Shown: positions 36,271 through 48,872, counted from the stretch's first letter. The stretch is 64,000 bases of DNA from Leuctra nigra (GCA_934045905.1 OW203770.1:27041259-27105258); one strand, 5' to 3'. A program made the numbers and translations. The notes: generated from the letters alone by a model not told the origin.

Positions 36271-37776
36271 CATGATTTTTTCCAATATTTTGGGTGGGAA
36301 GGGGGGTAGACGATATTTTTAATTATTGACATAAACAAAAGGAGTTAGATGATAAACATGTAAAAATATCACACAAAAAAATCACTAAATCTAAACTAAA
36401 AATTTAACTAAAATATTTAGTGGACCTTGATCTGACTTCCATTCATCAAATCTGCAACGAGGCAGTGATAAAAACTGAATGTTTTGATAGGTATTTTAAC
36501 ACATATTTCAAATTAAGCTAACATTATGTCAGTAAAATGTCTATTTCTCTTGAAGTTCTTTACAGATTTGTCAAAACACACTTATTATGCTGGTACCTAT
36601 GACCATGCAAAATTTTGTGGTGATTCCAGTTTTTTTGGCACGCAGAATTTAATTTCTTCCATATTGCAAAGCTAAGTACAGACTTCAAATCGAGTTTCCG
36701 AAGAAACTAATTCACCTATTTTGATGGAAATCTATAACCTTCTGCACTTGATAATAATGAAGGTTTTTTTGAAGTTGCTCCGTGACTTTGTTTGAAATTT
36801 AATGCGAAAAGCAAAAATAAGCAAATAAACAATAAGAAGGAGAATTGAGCCATAAGTTTCAAGTTTCAATAGTCAAACTCGTGGTTCACGGAAGAGGTTC
36901 TCAAGGGTACTTTATCATAATATGATATTCAGAGATCTTTAATTAATATAAGATGGGTATTCTTGTTCCTTACTTACCGTTTCGCAATAACATGTCTAAT
37001 AGAGAAATTGTTGTCCGCTTACATATAGGCTGTTCAATTTACGCTTACAACGCCGTAAGGGTGTAACTAAGCAGCACCATCCAGACCTTCCATCTGAATT
37101 CACACTTTGCCAACCTAAACTCTCCAAATAAAATCCGCTAACTTGAATGTGCCACCTAGTTCTAGCTGATTTTCATTTTGTTGTGTTGGTGCTAGCGTAG
37201 TACATCATTTTCGTTGCCATCTTCACCACCATAATCATTGTACAGAAGATTTGAACAAACTGTAGCTATAGTTACTTCCCAGGTATACGTAACACCCCTG
37301 TCTGCGTCGTAATGGACTCACCTGTCTGCGAGCCCGATCCCCGCCCACCCCAACCCACCCCCTCTAGTCATCAGCGACAAGTAGATCGATATTCCTCGCT
37401 GGATGTCACTCAGCATCTAGGGGGTCATTCACGAAACTTTTTGACGGTGTTACCGGGAGCGGCCAATGTTATTTCTTATGGGACTACGAGCTAGTCCAAG
37501 CTAATCGTGCTTTGTGAATGAGGCCTCTGGTGTTTTACAAACAAGTGCACATCTCTGCAACATATGTTTGCGAGCATTGGTTATGTGTCGGAGGAAATTG
37601 ACATTCAAAATGACATTTTCAGCATTTAAAACGTAGGTCTAAAATGGTATAAGTTGGTATTAAAACTAAACTCAACTTAACTTGAACTATGTGTTTCTAC
37701 TATAGAAACTCCAATGAGCATTGATACAAGAGTACAGGAAAACTGTTAAGCTATATGAAAGTTGCTGTTCTATGCG
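36271..37776. other. Gene-free stretch
   Basis: No convincing ORF. The 60-codon ORF near 37312 lacks any recognisable feature. No inverted ends were found. Confidence 0.4.
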
Positions 37777-39228
37777 GGGTGGTTATTCTCGAAAGTTCGC
37801 ATCAATCATGCGGAATTGAAAATGTTCGCATGCCAAGTTCGTTGACGAAAGTCATGATGCGAACTTACCTATTCTCGAGTAAGGCGGTGAATGATTAAAA
37901 GGCTGTGTGGCGGTAAACTTTCGATTTCGTCAAGAACAGAACTACATTTTACAAGTTATTTATTAAATATTAATTTAATTCAAAATGAAACAAATTACGG
38001 ACGACCAAAAGGCGAATATTACTTCAGTCACTTACTGAAAAAATGGGTCCAACCGCAAACTATAGATTACCCAAACTAATTATTTCTAAAAATGTAATTT
38101 GAAGTTGTATTTAAGGAACACCTACATAACTCATAAATGAAAGTTTACCAAATTTTGGCCCGCCATTATGTTTTTATCAAGAGTTTTGAAAAAAATCGAT
38201 ATTTATTTTTTTACTTCAAGTTAGAATGACTGTTTTTTCTTCTTTTTTCTATGTTTTGTGCTCAAATACATTAAAACGGCTCTTAAACGACAGTAACGAC
38301 AGGGCTCTCGAACCCGAACTGTCTACTGACCGAGGGGTTAAGAGGGCTGAGTAGTGAGCGTGGCCTTGAAGATTTTTAATCGATTTTTATCAATATCTTT
38401 TACCAATGTAATTGTTTACAAAATAGGGCTTTGTACGGGTATTCAGAACAGTTCAATGAAAATAATTTCATAGTTTGGAAAAAGGAATTAGTTTTATTTT
38501 GTCCAACAGATGTTTAGTACCATAATTTTACAAATTTTCGGGCACTTAACACCTGTAGGACATAGTAAATATAATAAACCATTACAAACTATGGAATTAT
38601 TTTCATTGAACTGTTCTGAATACTCGTACAAAGCCTTATTTTGTTAACAATTACATTGGTAAAAGATATTTATAAAAATCTATTAAAAAACTCTTCAAGG
38701 TCAAACTCACTATCCATCCGTCTTAACAACTCAACATTTTAGTGCATACCTGATTTTTTGATTTTATGATATTTTGATTTTTTTGATTTTTTGTTGTATT
38801 TTTTATGATTTTTTTAAGGTTTTTGATATTTGCTTATTTCTTTGCGGTTTATGATTTTTTTACTTTCTTATTTTTTTTAGATTTTTTTGATTCTTAAGTA
38901 AATTATTTATTTTTATTTTTTTATTTTTATATTTATGGATATACTTTATTTATTTTTATTTTTCTTATTTGAATGTGATTTTTTAGATTTTTTTTCAAAA
39001 TGTACACTGATTTTTTAGTTGTTCCCCCCTCGCAAATGACTGACATAACCTAACAAACAACTGGCGGAAGTGATTTCAAGGGCCATACACCGAATGAACA
39101 TTTCCGCATGTCATTTTCGCACTTGGGCGGTGGTTTCAAACTCGAGAATACGCTTTCGCATGAGTTGACGCCATTGCATGCGAATTCGAACATTTCCGCA
39201 TACGGATTTAACTCGAGAATAGCCACCC
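37777..39228. mobile_element. Inverted-repeat element H with GGGTGGTTATTCTCGA ends
   Basis: The 16-bp ends GGGTGGTTATTCTCGA and TCGAGAATAGCCACCC match with one mismatch. Both subterminal regions repeat TTCGCATG-type words. The target duplication is not clear. It contains the I2 MITE and a T-rich low-complexity tract (38750-39000). No transposase. Confidence 0.7.
38342..38722. mobile_element. TTAA-flanked palindromic MITE (I2)
   Basis: TTAA is at 38338-38341 and 38723-38726, with ends GAGGGCTGAGTAGTGAG / CTCACTATCCATCCGTC. It is homologous to I1 along its length. Both halves are inverted copies (TTTTTAATCGATTTTTATCA..). Confidence 0.88.
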
Positions 39229-39499
39229 AGGTTTAAATGTCAAAGTCTATTGTAAAAATACATCTGTAAATATCATTTGGCATCAATATATTTCAGTTCG
39301 ATTGGAGTAACATGGTGACATTAGGTATATATTTCGCAAATGAAATCACACCGCAGAGATTAGAGACAATTAAATCGAATTCGTTCTCTTCGCAAGTTTA
39401 TATAATATAAATGATGTTGAATGTGTCCATTAATGTTGATCAAAACTGTGAACTTTTTTAACTTGGGAAACGCTCTGTGTAACGCGTTGAGAGCGAGCT

Positions 39500-39790
39500 T
39501 ACACTAGCCTGGAAATATTTAGAAATCTTTCAAAATCTTGGAAATCATTGGAAATCTTAAAAATATTTGGAAATCTTTGAAATCTTAAAGATATTTTTCA
39601 AAATCTTTAAAATCTTATTAAATCTTAGGAAAGTTTTCTAAATCTTTGGAAATCTTTGGAAAACTTGGAAATCTTGGGAATCTCGTGAAATTTCGGGAAT
39701 CTCGTAAAATTTCAGAAACCTTGTGAAACCTGCGGAAATCATTGAAATCTTTGGAAATCTTTGAACTCCGGGAAATCTTAGAAATATCAT
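39500..39790. repeat. Degenerate 11-13 bp minisatellite (GGAAATCTT units)
   Basis: About 20 imperfect repeats of GGAAATCTTTG / GGAATCTCGTGAAATTTC. The ORF on the minus strand here (repeated ISKDF / RFPRFP) is repeat translation. Confidence 0.85.
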
Positions 39791-39883
39791 TTTTTTTAAA
39801 TCTCAGAAATGAGGAGTTCGTTTTCAAAAAGCAACATGTCCAAAAGTTCACTTTTTTTGTTAACGATGGTTTCTTGTGCTATA

Positions 39884-40165
39884 AAACCATGCGGATCTGA
39901 ATATGTAATTTGTTTGCTACAAAAGTCAACATATCCTGTAGTGATATGATGTAGTGGATCATAGCCCTTGATGGATGGATGTGGTTCCGGTGCGGTTCTT
40001 GCTCTGTTAGTTGCTTGTGCTGGCCCTGAAAAGGGCCGTTAACAGAGCAAGAACCGCACAGGAACCACATACATCCATCAAGGGCTATGATCCACTACAT
40101 CATATCACTACAGGATATGTTGACTTTTGTAGCAAACAAATTACATATTCAGATCCGCATGGTTT
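39884..40165. repeat. 126-bp-arm hairpin with histone-type stem-loop in its loop
   Basis: Arms 39884-40009 and 40040-40165 are equal in length with about two mismatches. The 30-base loop (40010-40039) holds GGCCCTGAAAAGGGCC. A third related segment follows at 40193-40265 in direct orientation with the right arm's loop-proximal part. No ORF of note; ORFs on both strands mirror each other. Confidence 0.92.
40022..40037 (-). promoter_or_regulatory. Histone mRNA 3' stem-loop-like sequence
   Basis: On the minus strand it reads AAC-GGCCCTTTTCAGGGCC-AGCACAAG. This matches the metazoan histone 3' stem-loop (6-bp stem GGYYYU, 4-nt loop UUUC, ARRRCC). No histone ORF is adjacent. Confidence 0.6.
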
Positions 40166-40204
40166 AAAAAAAGGGCATGGTGAAAAGGGCCGTTGGCTGC
40201 CAAA

Positions 40205-40220
40205 GGCCCTTTTCAGGGCC
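40205..40220 (+). promoter_or_regulatory. Histone mRNA 3' stem-loop-like sequence
   Basis: GGCCCTTTTCAGGGCC is preceded by CCAAA and followed by AGCACAAGCAAC; about 12-20 bases downstream is a purine-rich AACAGAGCAAGAACC, as in a histone downstream element. No histone ORF lies upstream. Confidence 0.6.
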
Positions 40221-40269
40221 AGCACAAGCAACTAACAGAGCAAGAACCGCACCGGAACCCCATATATCC

Positions 40270-42112
40270 TGTAGTAATGAGCTCGTGTATATCGTCGTTT
40301 GTAACAAAAAGGCACATGTCCATAAAGTTTTGTTATCAAAGTGCAACATGTCCAATTTCAGCATTTCAGCGTTTTAGCTTTTTCAGTATTCTAATTCAAG
40401 AATTTTTTGTTTGAATTTAAAACAAACCACAAAACATTATGATACAATTCTATTTGCACATGTTTTCTTGATTTTGATTCAAAATTCAACATGCCCAATG
40501 GGTTAGTTTCAAAACGCAACAAGTCCAAAATTAAAATATTAATTAGGAAAAGATTAGAAATATATCGAAGTTACTTTTTCAGCATTCCAATTCAAAAAAA
40601 AATAGTTTGAATTTTAAAACCAATCACAACTCAATCCTATTTGCAGACAATTAGTTACAAGTTTTTCGTTGTTTCTGAACAATAAAGGTGAATGGACATG
40701 TTGCTTTTTGAAATCAAACTCCTCAATTGTTGACAGTTTGATAGTAAAGAACATTGTTCGGAAAGTAGATTTAAAACACTTCATAAGAAGATACAAATTT
40801 CACAATGTCAAAATTTGGACACGTGACAAAAATGCAGTGGATTATAAGCAAGGCGAAACAAAATGAGGAGAAGAGATTGGTTTTAATCAATAATTATAAT
40901 AATCATGAATATTAAATTATGACTAATATTTCAGGTCAACACCATAAGCATACGCAAAAGTACGATATACCCCAAGTATCTACTATTGGACTTCGCATTA
41001 ATACCAACGAACGTTTAGAGCAGACTAGATTCTCCTATTCTCCTATACTATTAATGCACAGTTTTGACCTTGAGCTCGGAATTTGCGTTACGATAGACCT
41101 CTATAGAAATCGTCATTTTAGCTCAATTTCAATCAAACCCGGACTTTTCCTGTAGATAATTTCGAGCCAAATAAAGTGCACACAATTTTAATCGAATCTG
41201 TTGAGTATTTCGAGAGATATTACAAGGAATGCACAATATCATGGAAAAACATACTTTTTTCGAAACTTTGAAACTTCAGGAAGCCGTGAATTCATTGGCA
41301 GTGAAAAAAATACAATTTAACGCTAAGGACCTTGACTAAATAGAACCACTTGAAAAGCAACATTTAAGGAGGAATCTCCGAATTTCACTTATGTATAGAA
41401 ATCGTTCAAATTTCGCGTATAAATAGATTTTTATGTTCTGCATCATAATATGGCGAGAAAAAGTGGTCAACGTGAACTTATTTTCGAGATATATCACTTC
41501 AAAGTTACAGCTTTTTTCTCAGTTTAACATTGCGACCATACGATAAAATCATGCTGATATTTTTAAATGCGTATTTGGCTGCTTTCTTACGTATAGAATT
41601 TTGTGAAAAACTACTAGAGCGTGTATCAGATGCAATATTTTATTAGAACATTTTTAAATGTGTACCTTCGTGGATGTTTTACTGCTTTATTTTTACGTTT
41701 TTCCATCTAAAAAGAGCAGTTTTACATGTAAAATTGTGTTGCCATGGTAAAACGGTATTCTAGAAATTCGAACTTCTTTGCAAATTTGTGGAAATTTCCA
41801 GAAGACCGTGATTATATCACTTATCCCTCCTTAAATGTAATTAGATGTTATTTTGGGGGTTGAAAATGTTGTGTGGGGTGGGGGGAGAACTTTTCTGACA
41901 TTGGACATTTTGCCCGAGTGTACCTCCTTACGTCACATCGCATTTTGAAAATGATTTGAGTAGGTATATTGAAATCTGAAAGTACCATTTAGGAATCATA
42001 ATTGTATTGTTGTTAATTGTTGGGATTTCTGCAGAGATGCGTACATTTATATAATCAGGTTGAATCTTATTATGTGGAGACCTGAATAAAATCGCATTAA
42101 ATTCCACTACTC
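40270..42112. other. Gene-free AT-rich stretch
   Basis: No coding sequence or inverted ends were recognised. Repeated words such as AAAACGCAACAAGTCC and TTTGAATTTTAAAAC near 40400-40700 suggest an old diverged duplication. Confidence 0.35.
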
Positions 42113-42430
42113 ATACCCCTTCTACACGCTCACTTTAACATAAGACTTTAGTAGCCTCTCACTTTAAGTACACCGTGTAGATGATCAAGCTTCCCTTAAA
42201 TGACACCTCACTTCAAGTTCGCGACGGACCTCCATTTAACCTATGTTTAACGCAAGACGCGAGATCTCGCGAGATTATTTTTAAAAATGATTCAAAAAAT
42301 CTAGCACCGCCAATTTGAGGATTACTATTACTACATTATTTTGTTCTTCTTCAGTTTAGTAAAATTGTATACATATTCAAGTTAAAATGTTTAATTGAAT
42401 TTGTAAGTGTGTTGCGTGCTATTTAATAAT

Positions 42431-42710
42431 CTAGTGGAGCGGTCGCTCCACGCCAGCCAAGTCGTACAGCGCGCGCACACTCTCATTTAAAAAGGCTGGA
42501 GCAACCCACTTTTACTGTAAGCATCAAAGTGGCATTTTCGGCCTACTGGATCTCAAAATTGGAAAATCTCACATTGTTGCGAAATATCTAAATTTCGAGC
42601 TATGGCTCACCCCACCACATATACCAAATTTGGGATCAATAGGTTATGCCGTTTGCGAGCTGGAGGACCGTGAAAACCGTGAAATTGTACGGCTTTCTTC
42701 AGATAATGAT
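42431..42710 (+). repeat. B-family arm (plus)
   Basis: CTAGTGGAGCGGTCGCTCC start, then CCAAGTCGTAC, GGCATTTTCGGCCTACTGG and GAGCTATGGC. It is followed directly by the C-family palindrome, the same neighbour as in the arm ending at 46762. Confidence 0.75.
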
Positions 42711-42712
42711 TA

Positions 42713-43096
42713 CCCATAAAAAACACTCCGTGTAAAAATACCAGCCAAGTCTCTTCAACTAAAAAAAAATATTAAATCTAAAAATTCTGCACTGAAACGT
42801 AGTGATATCAAAAAATTAGCCAAGTCAAAACTTTATTTGAAAATTAAAAAATACTTGGAGCATCGTGTATATAAATAGCTTAGAAGTATAGGCTAGATAT
42901 AAATACATATACTTATAGTATACCCACAATGCCCTAAAAAAACGATGCGCCAAGTATATTTTAATTTTCAAATAAAGTTTTGACTTGGCTCATTTTTTGA
43001 TATCACTACGTTTCAGTGCAGAATTTTTAGATTTCATATTTTTTTTTAAGTTGAAGAGACTTGGCTGGTATTTTTACACGTAGTGTTTTTTATGGG
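42713..43096. mobile_element. C-family palindromic MITE (C1)
   Basis: 384 bp, palindromic along its length. Arms contain CCAGCCAAGTCTCTTCAACT, CTGCACTGAAACGTAGTGAT and AGCCAAGTCAAAACTTTATT. Confidence 0.85.
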
Positions 43097-44277
43097 GATA
43101 TCACTTATTTTTTTAGTTTATTTACACAACTTGTAAAACTTATTGGGGCAACAATGGATAATTCTTTAATTCCTTTAAAAAAATACGCTATTTCCGAATT
43201 AGTTACTAAGAAAAATTTTGTTTGGAGCTAAATATAAACTTAAAGTGATATGCCATGAAGAATTGCGAAAGCATCGTTATAATAGGTCCAGCCGTTTTCG
43301 AGATATGGCATCACTTCCGGTTTTCAAAATGGCGGCTGAAAGTTCTTACACATTGTATTAATATGTATATAAATACTAATATTTCATTATAAGCCTTCTG
43401 AATATATAGTTGGTTTTTTATATAAAGGGGAAGTGAATTTAGGCAGATTTCGCTAAACTATGACCTAGGATGATATCTTGGGGGGGATTGGCAACCTAAT
43501 GACGTCACCCACGTTAGCTGATGCTGTACGCATTTGGCCATGTATGATACTGACGAGGGAAATGTTGCCTTTCTTGCTGCATCGTCAATAAAATATTGGA
43601 GAGATATGTGTGTAGCATCATTGTCTTCATTACAATGCAGAGCATTGTGTGATGGTATTTTTAAATCCATTATGTTGTGTAGTATACTTGTTTTGACAGG
43701 TTTAATATCTCGCGGAACTAGATCAAAATGTTAAAACCTGCGCCGACGGTAAAATATCACTTCAGCACTTTATGTACAACGTCTCACATAGGCAACGTGT
43801 TGATGCCTGAGATACATCATTGTCTCCCTTAAAGATAAACGAATTGTGAGATATATAACGTGTGACATTTTATTGAATGATACGAGGTATTTTTAACTGT
43901 TATAAAAGCGCGGCATTTCCGTTATCACACACATGGTTTTCAAGGTCACACGGGATGCCAATCCCCCCCAGTAATCGTCCTTGCTATGACGTCATTTCCG
44001 GTTTCAGTAATTAGAAAACTTTAATTTCACTGTTGTTATTTCATATAAAGGACCGTCTGAATCGATTGGCGCAAATTTCGTTCCGATCGGTTTAGCCGTT
44101 TTTGAGATATGACGTCACTTCCGGTTTCAAAATGGTGGCACAAAAAATTCATAAGAACAAGGTATCATCAGGCAGACGAGCTGTATATGTGGTGAAATTT
44201 CGGGTCAATCAACCCAGCCGTTTAGGCTGTGGCGAAGACCGCGGAATTTATTGGAAGATGAATCATTATCATAAATA

Positions 44278-45181
44278 CTAGGAAAACGCTCTGAGTAACG
44301 CGTTGATGAGCGAGCACTGATACGCGTAATACCTCGAACCGAAATTCTGTTTATCGAAAATGTCCTTAAAAGCCAATAATTCCTGAACTTCATCACAGAC
44401 TTGTATGAAAATCTCCAACAATTCCTAAAATATTGGTCCCAATAACCACGCAAAGTTTTAAGTTAATCGATTGAACCTTTATGATTGAACGATTCCTTGT
44501 TAATTACAAAAATCACAGGATCTCGTTAAAAAAATATTTAAACGGCAGTTTCATATTAATATACGTTTGAAAGTTTCTGCTCTAACAACCTTGAAGTGAA
44601 GATCCGAAGATGCCGTGAAATGTGAAATTTGAGATATATGACAGCCAACACGCAAAATATCCGTAAACTGTCAATAACTGTTGAATTTAAAAACAGTTTA
44701 GTCTGAAAATTGTAAAAAATACAGATAATGTTGATAACAACCGATGACCATGCAAATTTTTAAGTTGATCGGTCAAACGGTTCTGGTTTAAATTTCAAAA
44801 AGCACATGAAATATTTTTTTAAATTTTAACCAATGGGACGATTTGGCTGAAAATGTGTAAAATAAGAGACAATGTTAGTCTTAATGACCATGCAAAATAT
44901 AAGGTTGATCACATTTGTCGAAGACCATTTTCATTTTTCAGCCTATCAGGAGATGTTTATTTAAATATTTACCAATCAATGAATTTCAAAAAAAATTGGG
45001 GTCAGCAAACAGAGAAGGTTGTGTCTACATGTGTGCAAAATTTCAGGTCGATCGGTGAAACTGTGCGATTTCTATTGCTCCATTTAGCAGACAAAAACAA
45101 AAACAAAAAAAACAAAAAAAACAAAAAAAACAGAGGTCCGTGTCAAAAGAGTCAAAAGGAGACGCTCGCTTCGCTCGCTCA
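44278..45181 (-). mobile_element. Helitron2/Helentron-like element A4 (best-preserved copy)
   Basis: On the minus strand it starts TGAGCGAGCGAAGCGAGCG after T. It ends GCTCGCTCATCAACGCG, then hairpin AACGC..GCGTT, then TTCCTAG before T. At 904 bp its length matches A1 (907). No coding capacity; the 138-codon ORF on the plus strand is antisense to the element and runs into the adjoining B arm. Confidence 0.75.
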
Positions 45182-45186
45182 ATTAT

Positions 45187-46762
45187 CTAGTGGAGCGGTC
45201 GCTCCACCCAGCCAAGTCGTACTATACACTCACACTCACACAACATACCGTAAATGCCTAATAAACTGAGGAGCAGACCAAACACTTTTACTGTAAGCAA
45301 CAACATGGCATTTTCGGCCTACTGGATCTCAAAATTGGGAAATCTCACATTGTTGCGAAATACCTTAATTTCGAGCTATGGCCCACCTGACAACATATAC
45401 CAAATTTGGGAACAATACGTTATGCCGTTTGGGTGCTAGAGGGCCGTGAAAACAGTGAAATTACACCCCTTTTAAAAGCTATCTGATGATGATGATTCAG
45501 ATTCAGATATCAGGAAACGTTGCTATCACCGCCACAGCCTAAACGGCTGAACCGATCAATATGAAAATTTTACCACATGTGCACTTTTGGCGTCTGATGA
45601 ATCCTTTGTTCTTTAAAATTTTTGTGCCGCCATTTTTAAACCGGAAGTGACGTCATATATCAAAAACGGCTGGACCGATTAGAACAAAATTAGCGCCATT
45701 CGATTTAGAAGGTCATCTATAAGGAATACCAATAGTGAAAGAAGAAATGTTCTATAACCTAAACCGGAAATGACGTCATAAAAATGACAAATCTGACTAA
45801 AATCTTCTCTTATATCAATAACTACATATTCAGAAGGCTTATAATGTTACATAACATTTATAGATACAAATTTTAGGTGGCAGTGATGTCAACCGCCATT
45901 TTGAAAACCGGAAGTGATGCCGTAACTCGAGAACGGCTGGACCGATTGGATCGAAACTTTTGCTATACTTTGAAACATATAATTTATAGCATTAACACAG
46001 TAACAAACACAACTTTTCTTAGCAACCAAATCACAAAATCTAATTTTTTAAAAGAATTATAATCTTTGGTGCCACAATATGTTACAAGTTGTAATAATAA
46101 ACTGAAAAAAGGAGTGATATCCCCATAAAAACACTCCGTTTTAAAATACCAGCCAAGTCTCTTCAATTCAAAAAAAATAGAAGAAATCTAAAAATTCAGC
46201 ACTGAAAAGTAGTGATATCAAAAAATTGGCCAAGTCAAAACTTTTTAAAAAATACTTGGGGCATCGTTTTTTTTAGGACATGTGTAGATGAGTACATTTC
46301 ATTTCCTACCTACTTCTATACTATTTATATGAACGATGCGCCAAGTATTTTTTGAAAAGTTTTGACTTGGCCAATTTTTTGATATCACTACTTTTCAGTG
46401 CTGAATTTTTAGATTTCTTCTATTTTTTTGAATTGAAGAGACTTGGCTGGTATTTTTACACGGAGTGTTTTTTATGGGGATTATTATTATCTGAAGAAAG
46501 CCGTCGAATTTCACGATATTCACGGTCCTCCCGCTCGCAAACGGAATAACCCATTGTTCCCAAATTTGGTACATGTGGTGGGGTGGGCCATAGCTCGAAA
46601 TTAAGATATTTCGCAACAATGTGAGATTTCCTAATTTTAAGATCCAGTAGGCCGAAAATGCCACTTTGATGCTTACAGTAAAAGTGGGTTGCTCCAGCCT
46701 TTTTAAATGAGAGTGTGCGCGCGCCGTACGACTTGGCTGACGAGGAGCGACCGCTCCATTAG
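45187..46762. mobile_element. B1: complete B-family element, 1.58 kb
   Basis: The inverted ends CTAGTGGAGCGGTCGCTCC and GAGCGACCGCTCCATTAG carry terminal inverted repeats of about 280 bp. The interior is a D-type block (45480-46110) and a C palindrome (46122-46478). No transposase. Each end carries a short GGAGCG..CGCTCC palindrome. The target duplication is unclear. Confidence 0.8.
46122..46478. mobile_element. C-family palindromic MITE (C2) inside B1
   Basis: CCCATAAAAACACTCCG...GGAGTGTTTTTTATGGG, palindromic, 357 bp. Confidence 0.85.
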
Positions 46763-47395
46763 ATTCATCTTCCAATAAATTCCGCGGTCTCCGCCACAGC
46801 CTAAACGGCTGGTTTGATTGACCTGAAATTTTCACCACATATACAGCTCGTCTGCTTGATGATACCTTGCCCTTATGAATTTTTTGTGCCGCCATTTTGA
46901 AACCGGAAGTGACGTCATATCTCAAAAACGATTTAACCGATCGGAACGAAATTTGCGCCAATCGATTCAGACGGTCCTCTATATGAAATAACAATAGTGA
47001 AATTAAAGTTTTCTAATTACTGAAACCGGAAATGACGTCATAGTTTAGCGAAATCTGCCTAAATTCACTTCACCTTTATATAAAAACCAACTACATATTC
47101 AGAAGGCTTATAATGAAATATTAGTATTTATATACATATTAATACAAAGTGTTAGAGCTTACAGCCGCTATTTTGAAAACCGAAAGTGATGCCATATCTC
47201 GAAAACGGCTGGACCTATTGGAACGATGCTTTCGCAATTCTTCATGGCATATTACTTTAAGTTTATATTAAGCTCCAAACAATATTTTTCTGAGTAACTA
47301 ATTCGGAAATGGCGTATTTATTTAAAGGTATTAGTCATTGTTGCCCCAATAAGTTTTACAAGTTGTGTGAATAAACTAAAACAATAAGTGATATC

Positions 47396-47686
47396 CCCAT
47401 AAAAAACACTCCGTGTAAATAAAACAGCCAAGTCTCTTCAACTAAAAAAAAATTATGAAATCTAAAAATTCTGCACTGAAACGTAGTGATATCAAAAAAT
47501 GAGCCAAGTCAAAACTTTATTTGAAAATTAAAAAATACTTGGCGCATCGTTTTTTTAGGGCATTGTAGGTATACTATAAGTATATGTATTTATATCTAGC
47601 CTATACTTCTAAGCTTCATTATTTCATAATTTTTTTTTAGTTGAAGAGACTTGGCTGTTTTTTTTACACGGAGTGTTTTTTATGGG
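47396..47686. mobile_element. C-family palindromic MITE (C3)
   Basis: 291 bp; the same ends as C1, with a deletion in the right half. It forms the right tip of composite F. Confidence 0.8.
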
Positions 47687-48030
47687 TACTTTTTAACTTA
47701 ACACAAAGGCTCAAAACAATTTTAAAATAATTAATAAGTGCTTATGAGTGTTAAAAGTGAGGCTATGTTATCCAAGAGTGATTTTGTTTTCAACTTGAAC
47801 TGACAGCTGGAACATATTTTGGAAATAACTTCACTGGACCATTCATGTGAAATCTCCTCACTGTCATTAGAATAACACTGCACTGAATCGACAAATTAAG
47901 GTTATAATTACAGAATCGTCACCAGATAGTGCGTCAATAGATAAAGTGAGTGTGTAGACGTGCTAAAGTGAGACGTCATTTAAATGTATGTTTAACATAC
48001 TCTATTAAAGTGAGCGTGTAGAAGGGGTAT

Positions 48031-48720
48031 CAGTCTTGACCATGGGCTTCAAGTATACTTTGTGCTTTTTCGATCGGTACCAAATAGCAGTGAGGAAAGT
48101 AAAGTCACGTGAGAGTAGTCAGACAACGACAGAAATGTTCTTCACTCTGCTTTCATAAACTTGATAGTGTGTCCCGTGTTTTCTTAGCACATATTTTTTA
48201 ATGTTGGAAATCTTTTATTGTGCTGTAATTTTTTATGTTGCGTATTTGTTTCGTATAATTAACTCATTTGGGTATGATTTCAGATTCAGAATTTGGATTC
48301 GTTTAGATTCGTTCACAACTTTTTCAGTTGTTGTTTACAATATTCTATATGTATATTTAATACCTAAGTATATCAAATAAGTATATTCATTTGGAAATTG
48401 CCACTTGGGTTTCTTCTTCACTGAACAGATTCCATTCATATTTAATTATTGTTTCGGTTTGTTTTGAAAAAAAAAAGATTTAAAAATTGAGTTGCTATTG
48501 AGATCGGTAGTTCTGTGAGGGTCAAGTCAATTGTCACGATCAGTCAATTCGTCAGCAAGAGTGGTTCGAGGATTGCGCCACCTATTATACCTTGATCAGA
48601 AAAGATTGTGATTAGGTCATGTGTTACATGGCGGGGCTCTCTAGTACCAATTTAATATGGTTGTTCATAAGTGTGTTTGTGTGACGAAACAGGTACCAGG
48701 TGTTTAGGTGCTTAGGTAAC
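48031..48720. other. Gene-free stretch
   Basis: No ORF, tandem repeat or inverted terminus recognised. Confidence 0.4.
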
Positions 48721-48724
48721 TACC

Positions 48725-48864
48725 TAAGGTACTAAGAATTGACAGTAGGAAGTCATTTGAAGAACGACATAAAATAATTTGAATTGCTAGAAAATATTTC
48801 GATCAGCACTTTAGTCTCTAAACAGTTGTATTGCGTTGGGCTCGATTAGGGTATGGAAAGACGC
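48725..48864 (+). mobile_element. P-family element, right end only (P3)
   Basis: It ends GATTAGGGTATGGAAAGACG C and is followed by GCCCGGGT, the segment that also borders element Q. It matches P1 and P2 subterminal sequence (AAAATAATTTGAATTGC). Confidence 0.65.
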
Positions 48865-48872
48865 GCCCGGGT

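Larger units (their letters stand above)
42713..47686. mobile_element. TA-flanked composite inverted repeat F (C+D arms)
   Basis: CCCATAAAAAACACTCCGTG at 42713 is matched inverted ending at 47686, with TA on both outer sides (42711-42712 and 47687-47688). Arms share the C palindrome and then the D block (left to about 44265, right back to about 46765). Between the arms sit Helentron A4 and the complete B1 element. The TA flanks may be chance, because C also sits next to B arms elsewhere. Confidence 0.6.
42113..48030. mobile_element. Outer inverted-repeat element G (ATACCCCTTCTACACGCTCA ends)
   Basis: 42113 begins ATACCCCTTCTACACGCTCA, and 48030 ends in its exact inverse. Subterminal words (CTCACTTTAA, TTAAATGAC) recur inverted. 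I see no clear target duplication. It encloses all nested elements from 42.4 to 47.7 kb and has no ORF for a transposase. Confidence 0.7.

Noticed and set aside
42713..43096. C palindrome as a microRNA precursor
   Set aside because: Several copies with transposon-like termini and near-complete palindromy mark it as a MITE; no short stem with a small loop stands out.
44853..45269. 138-codon ORF with a Lys/Asn-rich run
   Set aside because: Antisense across Helentron A4 and into a B arm; the KNKKNKK run is the A-rich tract.
46395..46994. 199-codon minus-strand ORF
   Set aside because: It reads through a B arm, a C palindrome and a D block; there is no domain, and the reading frame follows repeat borders.
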